Part shown: positions 46,994 to 59,255 of the stretch, in pieces
Layout of the letters: every line of letters begins with the position of its first letter
Position numbering within the stretch: the first letter of the stretch is position 1
DNA from: Acorus gramineus
Taxonomy: Eukaryota > Streptophyta > Magnoliopsida > Acorales > Acoraceae
DNA: 64,000 bases
Direction of reading: 5' to 3'
Assembly: GCA_030737835.1 (NCBI GenBank)
Contig: CM060856.1
Coordinates: 19,837,941-19,901,940 of the forward strand
Program-made: the position numbers and the translations under genes
The notes under the pieces: model-generated
The model's input: the letters and a program-made list of their open reading frames with translations, nothing else
The model's database searches: none
Told to the model about the DNA's origin: nothing

Positions 46994-49900
46994 CTAGCTG
47001 GAACCATCAGCTAGTGAACCCCTAGGTAGTTTGCAATCATGCTCTGATATCAAATTATCTGATGCGGCCCTTTTTGGTCTCAACTGTGGAAACGCAGCAA
47101 GCAAAAACTCAATTAAAGAAGGGATAAAAAGCATGCTATATGGCTGGGAGCGGATGTTCTGTTTTCATGAGGGAGAAAAGGAAGCACATTTGTACCTTAT
47201 CTTCTGCACGTCGACGAAATTGTCGTATAAGTATATTCGTTGCCTCAGTTTTTATCACTGATGGGATAGAGAGAGTTAAGACTTAGGAGACCATACATGC
47301 CAGTGAAATAACATGAATCGGTGTAAACTGAAATGCATAAGGGAGCACTGCGTTTAATTGTCCTTGTTGAATTTTTGACAAATTATAGACATTGATAATC
47401 CTTAAAGGAGGTACATCCAAGATTCCATGAATGTTAAATAATCTACTATGGTGACAAGTTTATTATAATTAAAAAAATTTACGGGCCATGGATAAGATGG
47501 ATTGCAAATCTGCTCTAGTCTTCTAAGCGAGTACTTTTTGTAGGAGTGATAAATGTTTAGCACCGTACAGAAGTAACCACCATGTTTGGAATTGAAAATA
47601 TGATGAAAGCTTTTTCTTCCTTTAAAGGGAAAAGTATGTCGTTATAAGAATTCTTCAAAAATAAAAGACAAATTTTATGAACTTGAATATTCAACACCAC
47701 GGTTCACTGGCAAATGAGAACAAGTGCTAATTATTGTCAATAATTACAAAATAGCAGATTTTTACCTTGATCTGGGGGTGGAAGTGCCCGACTATGAGTA
47801 GGATGATAAGTGGCCGGTGTCTGATTCTAGATATAAACAAAATACAGAATTATGGAACTGTTAGAAAGTCTTTTGACAACCTTGATAAATGTTCTAGTGC
47901 CAGATATGGAAAAATCATACATATTTATCCAAGAACAAAACGGAAAGATGTTATACATAAACCACATGAAAACATGCAACACTTGAGACCAGGACATTGC
48001 ATATGAAATTGAAACAGCATATAAAATGATAAATGTGGTTTTCCATATCACCGCTGGAAAATTGACAGTATAAATTGGAGCAAAAAATCAATCTGCCTAG
48101 CAAACAGATGTTCAAACATTTAAAGTTCATTTAAACCAGTGGTGGAGTTCTCTTCTACTGCAGTTTGGACAGTTTTCCCTGTTCTTTTTTATTTTTCATG
48201 TTGTGTGTTTTATATTGGGCATTCTTTTCCATTTAATAAAATTGAGGTAGGTGTTTTGTATTGGGCATTCTTTTCCATTTAATAAAATTGAGGTAGGATG
48301 CCAACCATTTAGTCAAAAGAAAAAAGAGTTTGCAGGCAATGTGATGGTAGCGAATAGCCGAATACCACAATTTCAAACTAGGTTCTAATAGCACACAAGC
48401 TGAAACTCACGTGCACATTAAACATAGAGAAGTAGAAAGCGACAAAAACAATAAGATATTTGAATTTCCTTGATGAGAAAGGACAGAAGATGCCACTAGT
48501 TCATAATGTTACATGGTAACTCTAATTATTATTAGAACACGAAAGGTACAGCCAACAGAAGGGAACGCTAAGCCATAGTCTCAAAATCTCGGAATAAAGA
48601 AAAAGAGTAATCAAGCCGAATGAAGTATCCATTAAAACTCACCAATTCATTCCCTCCTCTTCTCCTTAGACATGTACCCCATCATACCAATGATTGTTAA
48701 ACAACCATTCAAATTGGCTGGTTCACTTATTCCATTGAATTTGTTCACCTCCCTCTAAATCGGTCTCTTCGATGTTAGAGCAATATGGTATTCTTTCAGA
48801 TCTAGATCTAGAAGTCCCTCATTATATAACCTTAGATGTTTTGAGATTTTGTAAAAAGATTTTGTAGAGAAAGGGGAGTGTTTGTGTGTGTGTTTTGTGG
48901 CTTGGGGGTGGGGGTGGGGAGGAAAGAAGGAAAGATGGAGGGAGAGCGGACTATATAGACAACATATCTTGTCAAGAGCCTTGTTACCTATAACTCCGAA
49001 TTAATGAATGATTCACGTATTAAACGCGCATTAAACAGAAAAAGTTTTAAACCCGTATTGAATGCGCCTTAAAAGAAAAGTACGCGTTTTATCGAATTAA
49101 ACGCGCATTATGCGTATTTAAAGCGTATTAAACGAGTGCTAAACAAGTATTAAACACATTTTGACTTTTTGTAAATATTTTATGCATTTGAAGCTTGAAC
49201 TATGAACTAGTAGATGTCAATGTTATATTTTGACCATAGTTGTCTGGGCGACGCCTAGGCGGTCTAGATGGACCTAGGCGATTGCCCGCCTAAACGCATG
49301 TTAATTAAGCGGGCGCCTAGCCCCGCCTACCCCTCTAAATCACGCCTAGCCCGCCCAATCCCTCGCCTAACCTCAAAAATAAAAGACAAAAAAAAAACAC
49401 GATCGAAAGATTGAAACATCACCTACCCTGCCGACCAACGGTGCAGCGGATGTTTCCGGTCCCAAGTGAATCTTTATTGATTTTTTGTCTCAACCTCCTA
49501 TCTCTCAAAATTTCTGAACTCTTATCTCATTCTCCCTCAATCTCTTCCCCCTTTTCTCCTTCTTTAATGTCACTACACTAGAGTTAGATTATATTAGTTT
49601 TGTTGAAATGGACATGCACCAATAAATTAAATCCATGTGTTCTTTATTTATAAATAGCATTCTTCATTTTAAATAGTATTCATGGAAAAATTAAAGTATG
49701 GATATGTAAATAAATAACTTTAATATAATTACCAATTTAAATAATAAAATCTTAATTAAGCGCCGCCTAGGCTCGCTTAGGCACGCCTAGGCGGCAGGCG
49801 GTTGGCCACTGCCTAGGCTCGCCTAGCCGCCCAGACAACTATGATTTTGACTAATTTATTTGGCCTAAGTACTATGTTTCAAGTCTTAAACATTTAAGGG

Positions 49901-52025
49901 TCGTTGATTTTCTATTTTAAGTTATTTTTTATTGTTCTGAATTTTTCAAATCTTTTTCCTGATTTTATCCTGAATTTTATCGTATTGAGAATTATTTCCT
50001 TGTCCCATTATTCTTGAATTCCGTACTAGTGACAAGAGTCAAGAGGCCATTGAGCTTGGGCATAGACATAGCGTACTTGTTTTTTGTGAAATAGGTGGTA
50101 GGCATTCATCCTCAATAGCATAGACATAGCATAATTGAATACCTCCATGCATGCCTATGAATATTTTAGATTTATCAGAAAATGGTTCCTCTTTAGGCAA
50201 TTTTGGGGAAGAAATCTTCAATCCATGAGGCACCACATGAAGGTTTGAACATCATGATTCATGAGTATTGAACCTCAAGCCTCCATATGGCAGAATACAT
50301 ACAGCAACTTAACTAGAAAACTCCACTTCCCTGGAAAGATTCTATCCTACATAAAACAAATGAACACAGAAAAATCTTTTTTTTTTTTTTGGCCCACCTC
50401 TATTTCCTAACATCTGAAGGCCAATAAACTCCCAGCATCCTCATCATCCATAATGCCATTTCTTATCTTGGACCACACCATATTAGCTTGGCCAATTGAT
50501 GCAATCCTCTGCCCATGCTGCCTTAGTCAGTTCACCAGAAAACCAATGGAAATAAGCCTGAAGATAGGATTTCAGTGCGCCAGTTATCTTACTTGCATAT
50601 GACAGTTTCCTAGTGCCACCTCAATTCAGATGTTGTAAATTGAACCCACAGCCACCACGGCAATGGAGTAACTTTCCACCATCCGAAACATTAGTCCTTC
50701 AATTAAAATACCATAGGTGAGACATGCTATTAAACCAGGGATAAATAGACTAGGCCTAGGAGAGGTTTTAGCCATTAATTCTGCTCTTTTGTGTAAATGG
50801 CTACAGACAGTAGGACTCTAAAAGGATGGAGAATATCAATAATTTTTTTCTTGAATAAAACAACACCAAACACCCTCAACCATATCTGGTCTCTATTACA
50901 TATCACTTACTAAAAATGATGTGGGGATCGTACGAAGGTGCAATTCATTTAACAATCCCCTTGAGTGCTGCAAAATAAGATGGTTTGTGCTTCCTCCATT
51001 CAATTCCTTGATCAAGTTTACCAATACATGGCAAAAGGATCTTCATAATTATTCAAGAAAAAATTAGCAGATGTAACATCCTTTGAGGGCTCAAGACTTA
51101 ACAGAGAATGGGCCAATGCTTTCATGCATAGATTCCTTGGCCAGGAAATCTCCCACATATTGATTTTACCACCCTACGGAGCCATGTGAATTTTGTGGAA
51201 GGATGCTCAATTGAATGCTACTCAAGATCTAAATTAAAGGAACACCACAAGCAACCTCCACAACACCTGTACATATCAAGAAGTTCGTCTTGAAATTCTT
51301 CATTAAAAATGAAAAATCTCGAAAGCATTTCAATCATGGGTATCAATCCAACCATAACTCCTAGCATTAGTGCTTCCTCCAAATTTTCCCTTGAACCATC
51401 GTCACAGAGAAATGGAAGGGTAAGTCACCACAGATGGGTGATAGAACTACCTTCATGGTCTGAACAATATTTTTCCATGTATTTCAAAATCGGCAAGATT
51501 CATCATGAAATTCCATTGATGCTCCATCCTCATGGTTCCATCCATTTATAAGCCAACATGGAAAACAAGTAGAAGCAAGTTTTATAACTTTCCTAGACTA
51601 GGCAAAGCAAAATTCAACTTCTAAAAGAAAATTTTGATGAAGACCATGAGGAGGAAACCAACATTCGATTGCGATATGATATTTTTAAACCTGGCAGGTC
51701 GCCTAATCGTGATTCATTCACGCAATTCGTAACCATTACACGCGAATTGCAAGAAACACATGGATAAACATACCAAATTCTTTAACAATGAACAAACTGT
51801 ATGAAGAGTTGCATCAATCACACACAAAACAACGACTTGCTGAAGCAAAGCAAAGCAAAACCCTAAAATGCGCCAGACAGAACCAGAATCCAAGAAACAA
51901 TTAAAGAAAAAAAAAAAGGGGTGGAAGGAACTTACGGAAGGGTGAGATGGATCGGAAGGACGGATTTGGCTGAAGTTGTGGGGATCGTACGAAGGCCAGT
52001 TGTTTCCGGGCAGTGGTGACCCCAT
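46994..52025 (-). CDS. DDA1: DET1- and DDB1-associated protein 1
   Basis: Small subunit of CUL4-DDB1 ubiquitin ligases; in Arabidopsis it joins COP10, DDB1 and DET1 and helps recruit substrates such as ABA receptors. Exons 52025-51936, 47826-47766, 47257-47196 and 47083-46994 join with GT-AG borders to 303 nt, 100 aa. Residues 1-30 contain the WPSYDPHNFSQIRPSDPS core. Residues 31-50 contain TPATYHPTHSRALPPPDQ. Then come the ILIRQFRRRAEDK helix and an LRPKRAAS basic tail. Length and order match plant DDA1. The tail after residue 80 differs from the usual EHGCKQPR form (here EHDCKLPR). The first intron is 4.1 kb and holds a hAT element and a short tandem repeat. Start choice follows conservation of M-G-S. 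Confidence 0.95.
48205..48296. repeat. 46-bp tandem duplication
   Basis: Two units, GTGTTTT(A/G)TATTGGGC onward, differ at one base. The unit contains AATAAA, so it may be a duplicated retroposon 3' end. Confidence 0.85.
49015..49165. repeat. Degenerate TTAAACGCG repeat
   Basis: Words of the type TTAAACGCGC, TTAAACCCG, TTAAACGAG and TTAAACAAG recur about eight times with irregular spacing, next to a hAT insertion. Confidence 0.6.
49235..49843. mobile_element. hAT-type non-autonomous element with GCCTAGGCG-rich ends
   Basis: 609 bp, ends CATAGTTGTCTGGGCG and inverted CATAGTTGTCTGGGCGG, with a perfect 8-bp duplication ATTTTGAC (49227-49234, 49844-49851). Both subterminal regions are full of GCCTAGGC palindromic words; the middle is AT-rich and non-coding. 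Typical of a hAT miniature element. Confidence 0.88.
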
Positions 52026-52235
52026 CAAACCAAATCCCCTTCTGAAGGGATCGAAAAAAAAAAAAAGAGTGATCTATAACGAGGAAGAGAGAGATTGTTT
52101 CTGCTCCGCCGATGATGGTTTTGGTTTTAATATTTAACATCGTATCCATTTCAAATTCAATAATATAAATCTATGTATATAACTATATCACACGTTTGAG
52201 TTTATTTGAATTAGTTTTTTTTTTTTTAAAAAAAA

Positions 52236-53886
52236 ATGATTTTTAGGATCCAATTTCACAAACCCCAATTAGGTCCCATGATTTAGCAAGCGTAAATTGT
52301 CTATTATACTTTTAATTCTATTTTGTTTGGGATGTCAACAATTAATGGAATTTCACAACGTAAAGAATCATCAATTGCGGATCCTTTTTTCTGATTTCAA
52401 TTGCAGATCCATTTTTTATAAAATTTAAACGATCGTGACGTGTCAGATTTGCTCAGGCGGACTTCCAATCTTGTTGAGCTTCCGCTGTAGTCGATCCACG
52501 CGTGTAGTCTCTCTCCGTCGTTCACCTCCAAATTGACGGTTGTGAATCTGCTCGGTTTAACGACCCCGTCGACGTAGATTCCAACCTTTGAAGCGTTGAG
52601 ACTGACAGAGAGGACGGTCGGAGAGCTTCCTATCTTTAAACGACGGACCGTCCGGGATAACCATAAAAGCGAGGTCGCCATTGGAGACGGAGAAGGTGAA
52701 GTAAATCGAAAGCGAGGTCAGGTATTGTTTTGTTGTATTTACATTATGAAAACTATGTATTGATTAATACTGCTACATTTATAAATGTAACAGTTAATGG
52801 AATATTGCGGTTTAATGCGAAATAGACACATTGAAGCAATACACAGTTTTTTATTATTTTGTTACATTTGAAATGTAACAGTCTTGTAAATGTGTGTATT
52901 GTTTTTTATATTTACATTTGAAATGTAACAATCTTGTAACGACATAATGTTATTTAACATGTAGATTCATGAATATTTCAAGGATCAATCATATTATTAT
53001 TCATGACTATTTGGTTTGTAGGGGAGTCTGCTACATTTCTTTTTTTTTTTTTTGTTTCTACAACATTTTTTAACATGAATGTCATGAACTGTTACATTCA
53101 CATATTTATGTTACATTTATGCATCATTGTTACATTCTATTACATTCGTAAATGTATATTATTGTTACATTTGTAAATGTAATATTCAATCGCATACACA
53201 TAATGATTTGTATTTGTTACTTTTTTTAAATGTAACAGTCAATCGCATACATGTAATGATTTATATATTTGTAAATGTAACAGTTAACTATAGGTGTATT
53301 GTTGTGGAAGTGCTACAATTTTTACATGACAATCTAAATAGTTATTGCAGAGCAAATTTTTTATTTGTTTTTACAAAGGAGTCTGCTATATTGAACTTAC
53401 TGTTACATTTATACAGCACAGTTATACAATCATAAGATTGTTATATTTACATTTATGCAACACTGTTACATTCTGTAACAGTTATAATCATAAAAAAAAA
53501 ACTGGAACGGTTTTTTTTTGTTATTTAGGTAGTTTTGGTATAATTTAGGTAAGTTTTGGTGTAAGTTTGATGAAAAACAATTTAGATAATTTTTGTGTAA
53601 GTTAGTTAAGTTTTGGTGTAAAATTCATAAGAATTTCAAAATTCAAAATTTGAAATAGGCAAATTTTAAAGTGAGATATATTTTTTAAAATAGACAAATT
53701 CAAATTAATGTGAACGATTAATAAAAGAAAAAATGGGGATTTGGGTTAATGAGATATATTTTTAATGAAGGGCATATCAGTATTTTACCTTTTTACTCAT
53801 TTTCAAAAGTCAACAAACCAACTAATAAAGTGATGACACCTCATGGAGAGTGGGGCCTATGAGTTGGGGCCTAGGTATCATCACCC
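52236..53886. mobile_element. Pack-MULE, copy C of the CCCCA-end family, with lectin fragment
   Basis: About 1.65 kb. The right end, inverted, reads GGTGATGATACCTAGGCCCC, then CATGAGGTGTCATCA, as in copy A. The left end is degenerate (ATGATTTTTAGGATCC, then GTCCCATGATTTAGCA). TAAAAAAAA flanks both sides (52227-52235, 53887-53895), a 9-bp match weakened by low complexity. The interior has at least a dozen GTTACATTTA / AAATGTAAC motifs (52760-53480), some in head-to-head pairs. A lectin gene fragment fills the left part. The element starts about 210 bp upstream of the DDA1 start codon. Confidence 0.75.
52397..52681 (-). pseudogene. Legume-type lectin domain fragment captured in a MULE
   Basis: An open stretch of 94 codons, preceded by no start context of its own, includes VGIYVDGVV and LHAWIDYSGSSTRLEVRLS. 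These are the core of the legume-lectin beta fold in L-type lectin receptor kinases (V-G-I-D-V-N-x-x and A-W-I-D-Y-D). Only about a third of a lectin domain is present; no kinase, no signal peptide and no sugar-binding Asp loop are visible. Being inside MULE ends, it is best read as captured sequence. Whether it is transcribed is unknown. Confidence 0.65.
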
Positions 53887-53895
53887 TAAAAAAAA

Positions 53896-54658
53896 CATGG
53901 GGAGAAGGGATATATAGTTGGACAATTGAAAAGAGAGGGTTTAAATATGCACTAAATTGCTTTAAATAATCAACTTTTTTTTAAATTTAATATTTTTTTT
54001 TTTATAGCTGATACTTGAAAAAGTAAAATCTAAAATTTAAAACAAAAAAATAAAGTTCAAAAATATTTGTTTAAAAATAAATATTTATAAACTCATTTGA
54101 TATTTTATTTGACAATAAAAATTAAGATATTTCATTTAATGAAATATATATTTTTTTATAAGATAAAGTATATATTTTAAACAATTATATTAACTCATTC
54201 ATACAAAAATATAAAAAATTCTAATAATGTATTATTTAGTTAATGTGAGTGCATAAAATTAATTTGAGTTGTAAAAAGATCGAGTAAGAAAGTCCATTTA
54301 TTATATCATTCATATCCCAAATGTGTAGGGAACGATTATAGTCATCCTACGAGTTATCCTACCCGTTCTATTTATTTTTTTTAAAAAATATATCTAATCC
54401 ACCTCACGAGTTCGACATGAATGATATTTTCTGTATTTAAGATGGTTTGACATGGATCATATCGATCGGAAATCAGAAATCTCACCTTAGTCCCATTTTG
54501 GTTCTAGTTCGACATAGACGATGTATTCTACGTTTAAGGTGGTTCAAGGATTGACATGAATCATGACCGAGTGAGATATCCAAGTTCGACTTGTAAGTAC
54601 ATGTAGCATCACTTCGATTTATATATTATGATGTATTTTATCGATAGAAGATTAAGAG
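53896..54658. other. AT-rich spacer
   Basis: Contains paired words around GTTCGACAT and AAGGTGGTT / AAGATGGTTTGACATG in 54400-54560, suggesting a diverged tandem repeat. No gene. Confidence 0.45.
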
Positions 54659-55269
54659 CAAGGCTGGCCCTGAGAATTGAATTTCTTGATTGGGCCCCAG
54701 GCAAACTTTAAAGCGGAGCCCTAAATATTTTTTACAAAAAAAATTTAGATTGTTCGAATATTATATCACTTCATTTTAAGATATAAATATTATAAAATAG
54801 ATACACAACATTACACAATCATTTAAATTAAAACTTTTACTTTATCATTTGCACTTAATAAAAAGTAACCAAAACAATAAATATTTAATGGAATGAAAAA
54901 TTTATAAAAAAATAAAGAGGGTTTTAACACTATATTATTCAACCAAGGGAAAAATAAAGATAGATTGGAGTGAAATAATGGAGAAAAAAAAGGTTAGGAA
55001 GAGGAGTGATGGAAAGAGAGAGTCTTGAAATTTAAATGCCTAATTATGATTGGAGAGATTTAAGGAGAGCAATTATAGGCTTGATTTGGGGATATTAAAC
55101 AAAGTTAGAAAGTGTGTTGAAAGTGACTAATTCACGTTTTTAATTGCATAAAATGACGCATCTCGCCATCCATGTTTCTAAATGTTATTGATCAAATGAT
55201 TCAGATGAGCCCTCCCTGGATGGGGGTCTAGGCAATTGACTTGGTGGTTTTCCCTTAGGGCTGACTCTG
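54659..55269. mobile_element. hAT-type non-autonomous element with GGCCCTGA ends
   Basis: 611 bp. Left end CAAGGCTGGCCCTGAGAA, right end inverted CAGAGTCAGCCCTAAGG. Flanks ATTAAGAG and ATTAAGTT match at 6 of 8. The interior next to each end reads GGGCCCCAGGCAA / GGGGGTCTAGGCAA. No protein is encoded. Confidence 0.6.
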
Positions 55270-55689
55270 ATTAAGTTACAATAATGCATTATTAATTATA
55301 ACACATTTTATGAAAATTTTGACTTACACATACGAATGTCCATTGAGCCTCGTTTAAACTATCCATTTGTGGTGATAGAAATTTTTTACCAATGACATCC
55401 TACCACATGGACAAGTATAACTGATCCTTACAAAATAAGTATACGGCACTATCCATATGAATAAGCCAAATCCACAAATCCACCCTGTTTGGGTGAAGCA
55501 TAAACCCAGAATAAGAGAGAATAAATGAGAATAAGAAAAAAAAAGACAAGATCTAGATTTAGACTGATCTGAGAAAGTTAAAATATGCTATAGACATTGA
55601 ACAGAAGAAAGATAAGACGACGTGTTGGAGTGAGAGGGCTTTGGTTGGTTAAAGGTAGATTACTATATAGGACGAAGAAACAAATCATC

Positions 55690-56200
55690 ATCTGTTAAAA
55701 CGGACCTTGGTCTTTGCCTTCATTGTGGGCCACACCTCCCCTTCGCTCGCCCTTCGGTCACCTTCTCACTTCTTTTTTCCGCTCCTCCACTCTCCTCTGT
55801 GCTCCGCTGGAGAAAGGTGAAAAATAGACACAACAGATATTGATCAGACATACACGGGGTAAGCGAATAGTAAAGTGATTCAAAAAGCCTTCCCCGAGAA
55901 TCAATCGTCCCATCGGAATATACGTTCGAAGCAATGGGTAAGGTTTGGCCCATAAATGGGTATCATTGTCTTTGTTACAAAACAAAAAACAACGATGGTG
56001 CGTCTCTGATATCACCTGTCATGACTTTTCCTCAAGTAATCCCGCTATAGGTCTGAATAAGCACCCCGTTGCAGCGTGACGAAGCTCTCGCTAAACAAAT
56101 GAAGTTGTAGTTACCAGTTGGAAGTCTTTTATTTCCAGAATCCCCGAAAGAGCCCAAAACTGACCGCTACCTTGTAAGAGAAGAAAAAACACAAAGAAAA
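55690..56200. other. GC-normal block, possibly organelle-derived
   Basis: About 500 bp with clearly higher GC than its surroundings and phrases typical of plant mitochondrial spacer DNA (CGCTCGCCCTTCGGTCACC, CCCCGAAAGAGCCC). No organelle gene is recognised, so transfer from mitochondria is only a suggestion. Open frames in it lack known domains. Confidence 0.3.
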
Positions 56201-56224
56201 AAAAATCCCTAAACAACAAAGAGA

Positions 56225-56765
56225 GTTGTTTATATTACTAGAGTAAATCTTGATAGCTATAATAAATCTTGATAGCTATATCTGAATAAGCTTGGATAAT
56301 GCCAGACAATTATTCTAGAGGGCGCTGGTTTGTTTATCAGGATTTATCTCACTTTAAATTGCTTATCTATTAGGATTTATCTTACCAATGAATGAAAATA
56401 TCATTTTCTGTCATTTTAAATTTTTTATCTCACCTATATAATATTCTCACACATTTCAAAAAATATCACATCCATCATATTACACACACATCTCTCACAC
56501 TTATTTCCAAACACAAATAATTTATGCAGGGGTATAATTGTCATTTAAAAAGTCATAAACTTTTATCTATTTATTATCCAGTACCACTTATCCTCACTTT
56601 ATACAAGGTGAGTTAAATAAGTAAAATATTATTTTTACATTTTCCAATGAGAATAAAAGAAATGAAAACCAAATTTTTTTTTGCTTATTTTGCATAGATT
56701 GTAATTTATCCTGATACAACTATCACAGATGAATAACTCTATGTCACAGTCCAAACAAGGGTTTA
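56225..56765 (+). mobile_element. MITE-like repeat, copy 2 of an inverted pair
   Basis: Reverse complement of the 27785-28245 repeat over most of its length (TTATCTCACC, ATGAATGAAAATATC, GGGGTATAATTGTCATTTAA blocks). The ends, near AAATCTTGATAGCT and GTCCAAACAAGG, are approximate. Confidence 0.6.
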
Positions 56766-56879
56766 TAGGCGGTTATGAATAGTTATCTAGGGTATAGATT
56801 TCTATTATTCTTTTAAAAGAAACCAAATTGAGTGTTAGAGAGTTTTTGACAACTCCCATTTCGTCCTTGTGAGTAAATG

Positions 56880-57120
56880 ATACACGTATACATTTTACAG
56901 TACAAAATGTAGATTATAAATATTTTTGTTTTTTCAAAAGTTATATATCTCATGAGGTATGTATTTTATAAAATGTGAAGTATATATTTAAATGAACTGA
57001 ATGATATCATTTATAGAAAATGTAATTTTTTTTAATGAGATAAATATTTCGATATAGTGAGTAAATGATACTAACAAATTAAGATTGTATTTGGGACTGT
57101 AACAATGATTGCGTGTAACT
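56880..57120 (+). repeat. Small AT-rich dispersed repeat, copy 4
   Basis: Shares AAATGAACTGAATGATAT, a TTTATA-AAA block and GTATTTG-GAC words with 42600-42830. Confidence 0.55.
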
Positions 57121-57377
57121 TAGCTCTTTTGCAAAATTGTCACAACACCACTGTAAACTTATGTCTGGTAAATTGAGCCATCCAGTGATTTTCTCATTCA
57201 TGATACAAAGGCATCATGTACATTGCATATGTAATACATCCCAATCTGAATGTGGGAAAAACTGAGCAGTTGTAAAGTTTTATGGACGAGAGAAAGTGTT
57301 AACCTGAGCATCAAGATACTCAATCCATGGTGATATATTTCTGGCTTATTTATAGTTTGAACATATTAGTATAATTT

Positions 57378-57655
57378 CATTTTTTTTGAGAAAACAACAA
57401 ACAAATGCCTTATAAGGGAGTGTCCAAAACATACAAAAAGCAGGAAATCAGGACCCCTTGAACTCGGGAACAAGTAGAGGAGAGATATAAAATATACACC
57501 CGAGATCAAAACCCCGAAAAGCTAATCTACAATAAACAACCTTCCCCATTGAAGCTTATCCTACCTGTCCCCGCCCAATGCACCCCACAATCCTTGATGA
57601 AGCCCACCGCCATCTCCCCCACATTCTTTACATACACCTTCATCCCCCAAAAACG
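57378..57655 (-). mobile_element. Retroposed segment with 13-bp target duplication
   Basis: 278 bp between ATTAGTATAATTT copies at 57365-57377 and 57656-57668. Read on the minus strand it is GC-rich at first and ends in a short poly(A) (T run at 57381-57387). It could be a 5'-truncated LINE or a retroposed transcript; no promoter boxes or coding motifs were recognised. Confidence 0.75.
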
Positions 57656-57668
57656 ATTAGTATAATTT

Positions 57669-59255
57669 TATTGAGTGTAACAAACTGATGATATACCCTG
57701 GAAAGTACAAAAAGTGCTAAAGTTGAAAAATAACTTTTCTAGAAGGCCAATTATTCGATATTTGTAAAAAGCAAAATTATTATTTAAAGTAAAATAAAAT
57801 CAAGAATAGGGATTTAAATTAACTTAAGATCAATGAGAAGATAAACAAGAAAAATGAAAGGGAAGAGCTTTGGGTGCCTTACTAACTAATTCTCTGCCAT
57901 TCGTTTGGCTGAATAGATAATATTTTGTTTGATAAAAGTAAACTCATTTGTTGTGAATATCTGAATATTCTGGAAAAAAAAAGGTAAAAGAAAAGGTAAA
58001 GATAAGAAAGTTTACATAAACATTACCAACCCATAAAGTTTCAAATAACAAAAAATAGTATCAAGTTATATTACATCTATATCATGATCAATGATTTAAA
58101 TTATTATTAAAGATAATATTCTCATTTGGTAGTAAACAACAATATTTTTTGGGGCTGGGGCACCCTGCTCAGTGATCACTCACCCAACAACAAAAAAAAC
58201 AACAATTGGATTGGCCTGCCTTCATCATGTACTAATAACTTGCTCTGATTGATATACACAAACAATTAACTTTTCCAGATTCTCATACTCTAAAAACCAA
58301 ACAATTAAGTGAAATCATAATTTTGCCATCTTTAGACATTGATAACTCTCTGAATAATATACAGAAAGCATTAACTTTTCAGATTTTCATTTACACGTAC
58401 TAATGATTAGGCAAGGTAAATCATAGCTGTAATCCCTATTCCTTACCTGATGTGAGCTTAAGCATATGTGGAGTTGAATCCATATTTGGAATAGCCTTAG
58501 ATTCTCCATATTTGGTAGAATCCATGGTTGGAATAGCCTTAGGTTCTCCACATCTGGAAGAGTTGTAACATCTGTAGATATCCTATTGAATTCTTAATAA
58601 ATGAATGAAATCTAAATATCCCATAAGAGAACCATGTATAGAGTGTTCTGATCCCTCTCTTAGACTGTATAGAGCATCTTCTCTTCAGTTACTCAATTAC
58701 AAAAGCATCAGTTCTTTCTTCTGTTCTTCCTCGTCTTTTTTTTTTTTGAAGTACCATCTTTTCTTTTTTCTCCTTCGGTAAGGATCGGAAGAAATGTTAT
58801 TCGTTGATTTTAATCTCACTCAAGGATTTTCCAGTGTTACTACCATGATAAATTTCACTGTTCTCTTTTCTTATTGTTAATTCTTTTGATTCTGAATTGA
58901 GATCAATCCAATACTTTTACCCATGAATCCTAGTATTCCAAACACACCACATCTAGGCAATGCAAACCCATCTTCTTTTCATTTTCCTATAAAATGGGAC
59001 AGGGAAAAAAGAAAAACTGATGATGGGTTGTTCGTATTCTCATTTATTGTCTTTCTCATAATCTCTTTTCTAGGTCTCAATTATGAGCCGTCGATTCCCA
59101 ACAATGGATATATGGGGTTGACAATCAAGCAATTGGTAGGGATATCGTTTCTTTCTTTATGAAAATGACAGTTATACCTACCACCCTGCACCGGAGCTCT
59201 AGATTTGGAATCAGTCATGAAAACAAATATCAAAGGTATACACATTGCCGGTCAG
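57669..59255. other. Spacer, possible LTR remnant
   Basis: From about 58430 to 58740 the sequence has features of a copia LTR (repeated TGGAATAGCCTTAG-TTCTCC, AATAAATGAATGAAA, and a pyrimidine-rich end). No partner LTR or primer site is seen. The open frame at 58923-59162 has no recognised domain. Otherwise nothing is recognised. Confidence 0.35.

Larger units (their letters stand above)
47827..51935. other. DDA1 intron 1
   Basis: 4.1 kb. It holds a 46-bp tandem pair at 48205-48296, a TTAAACGCG-type degenerate repeat at about 49015-49165 and a hAT element at 49235-49843. No coding signal is seen in 49852-51935. Confidence 0.6.

Noticed and set aside
51901..52149. 82-codon minus frame over the DDA1 start
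   Set aside because: Overlaps exon 1 in another frame; the DDA1 frame is conserved and spliced correctly.
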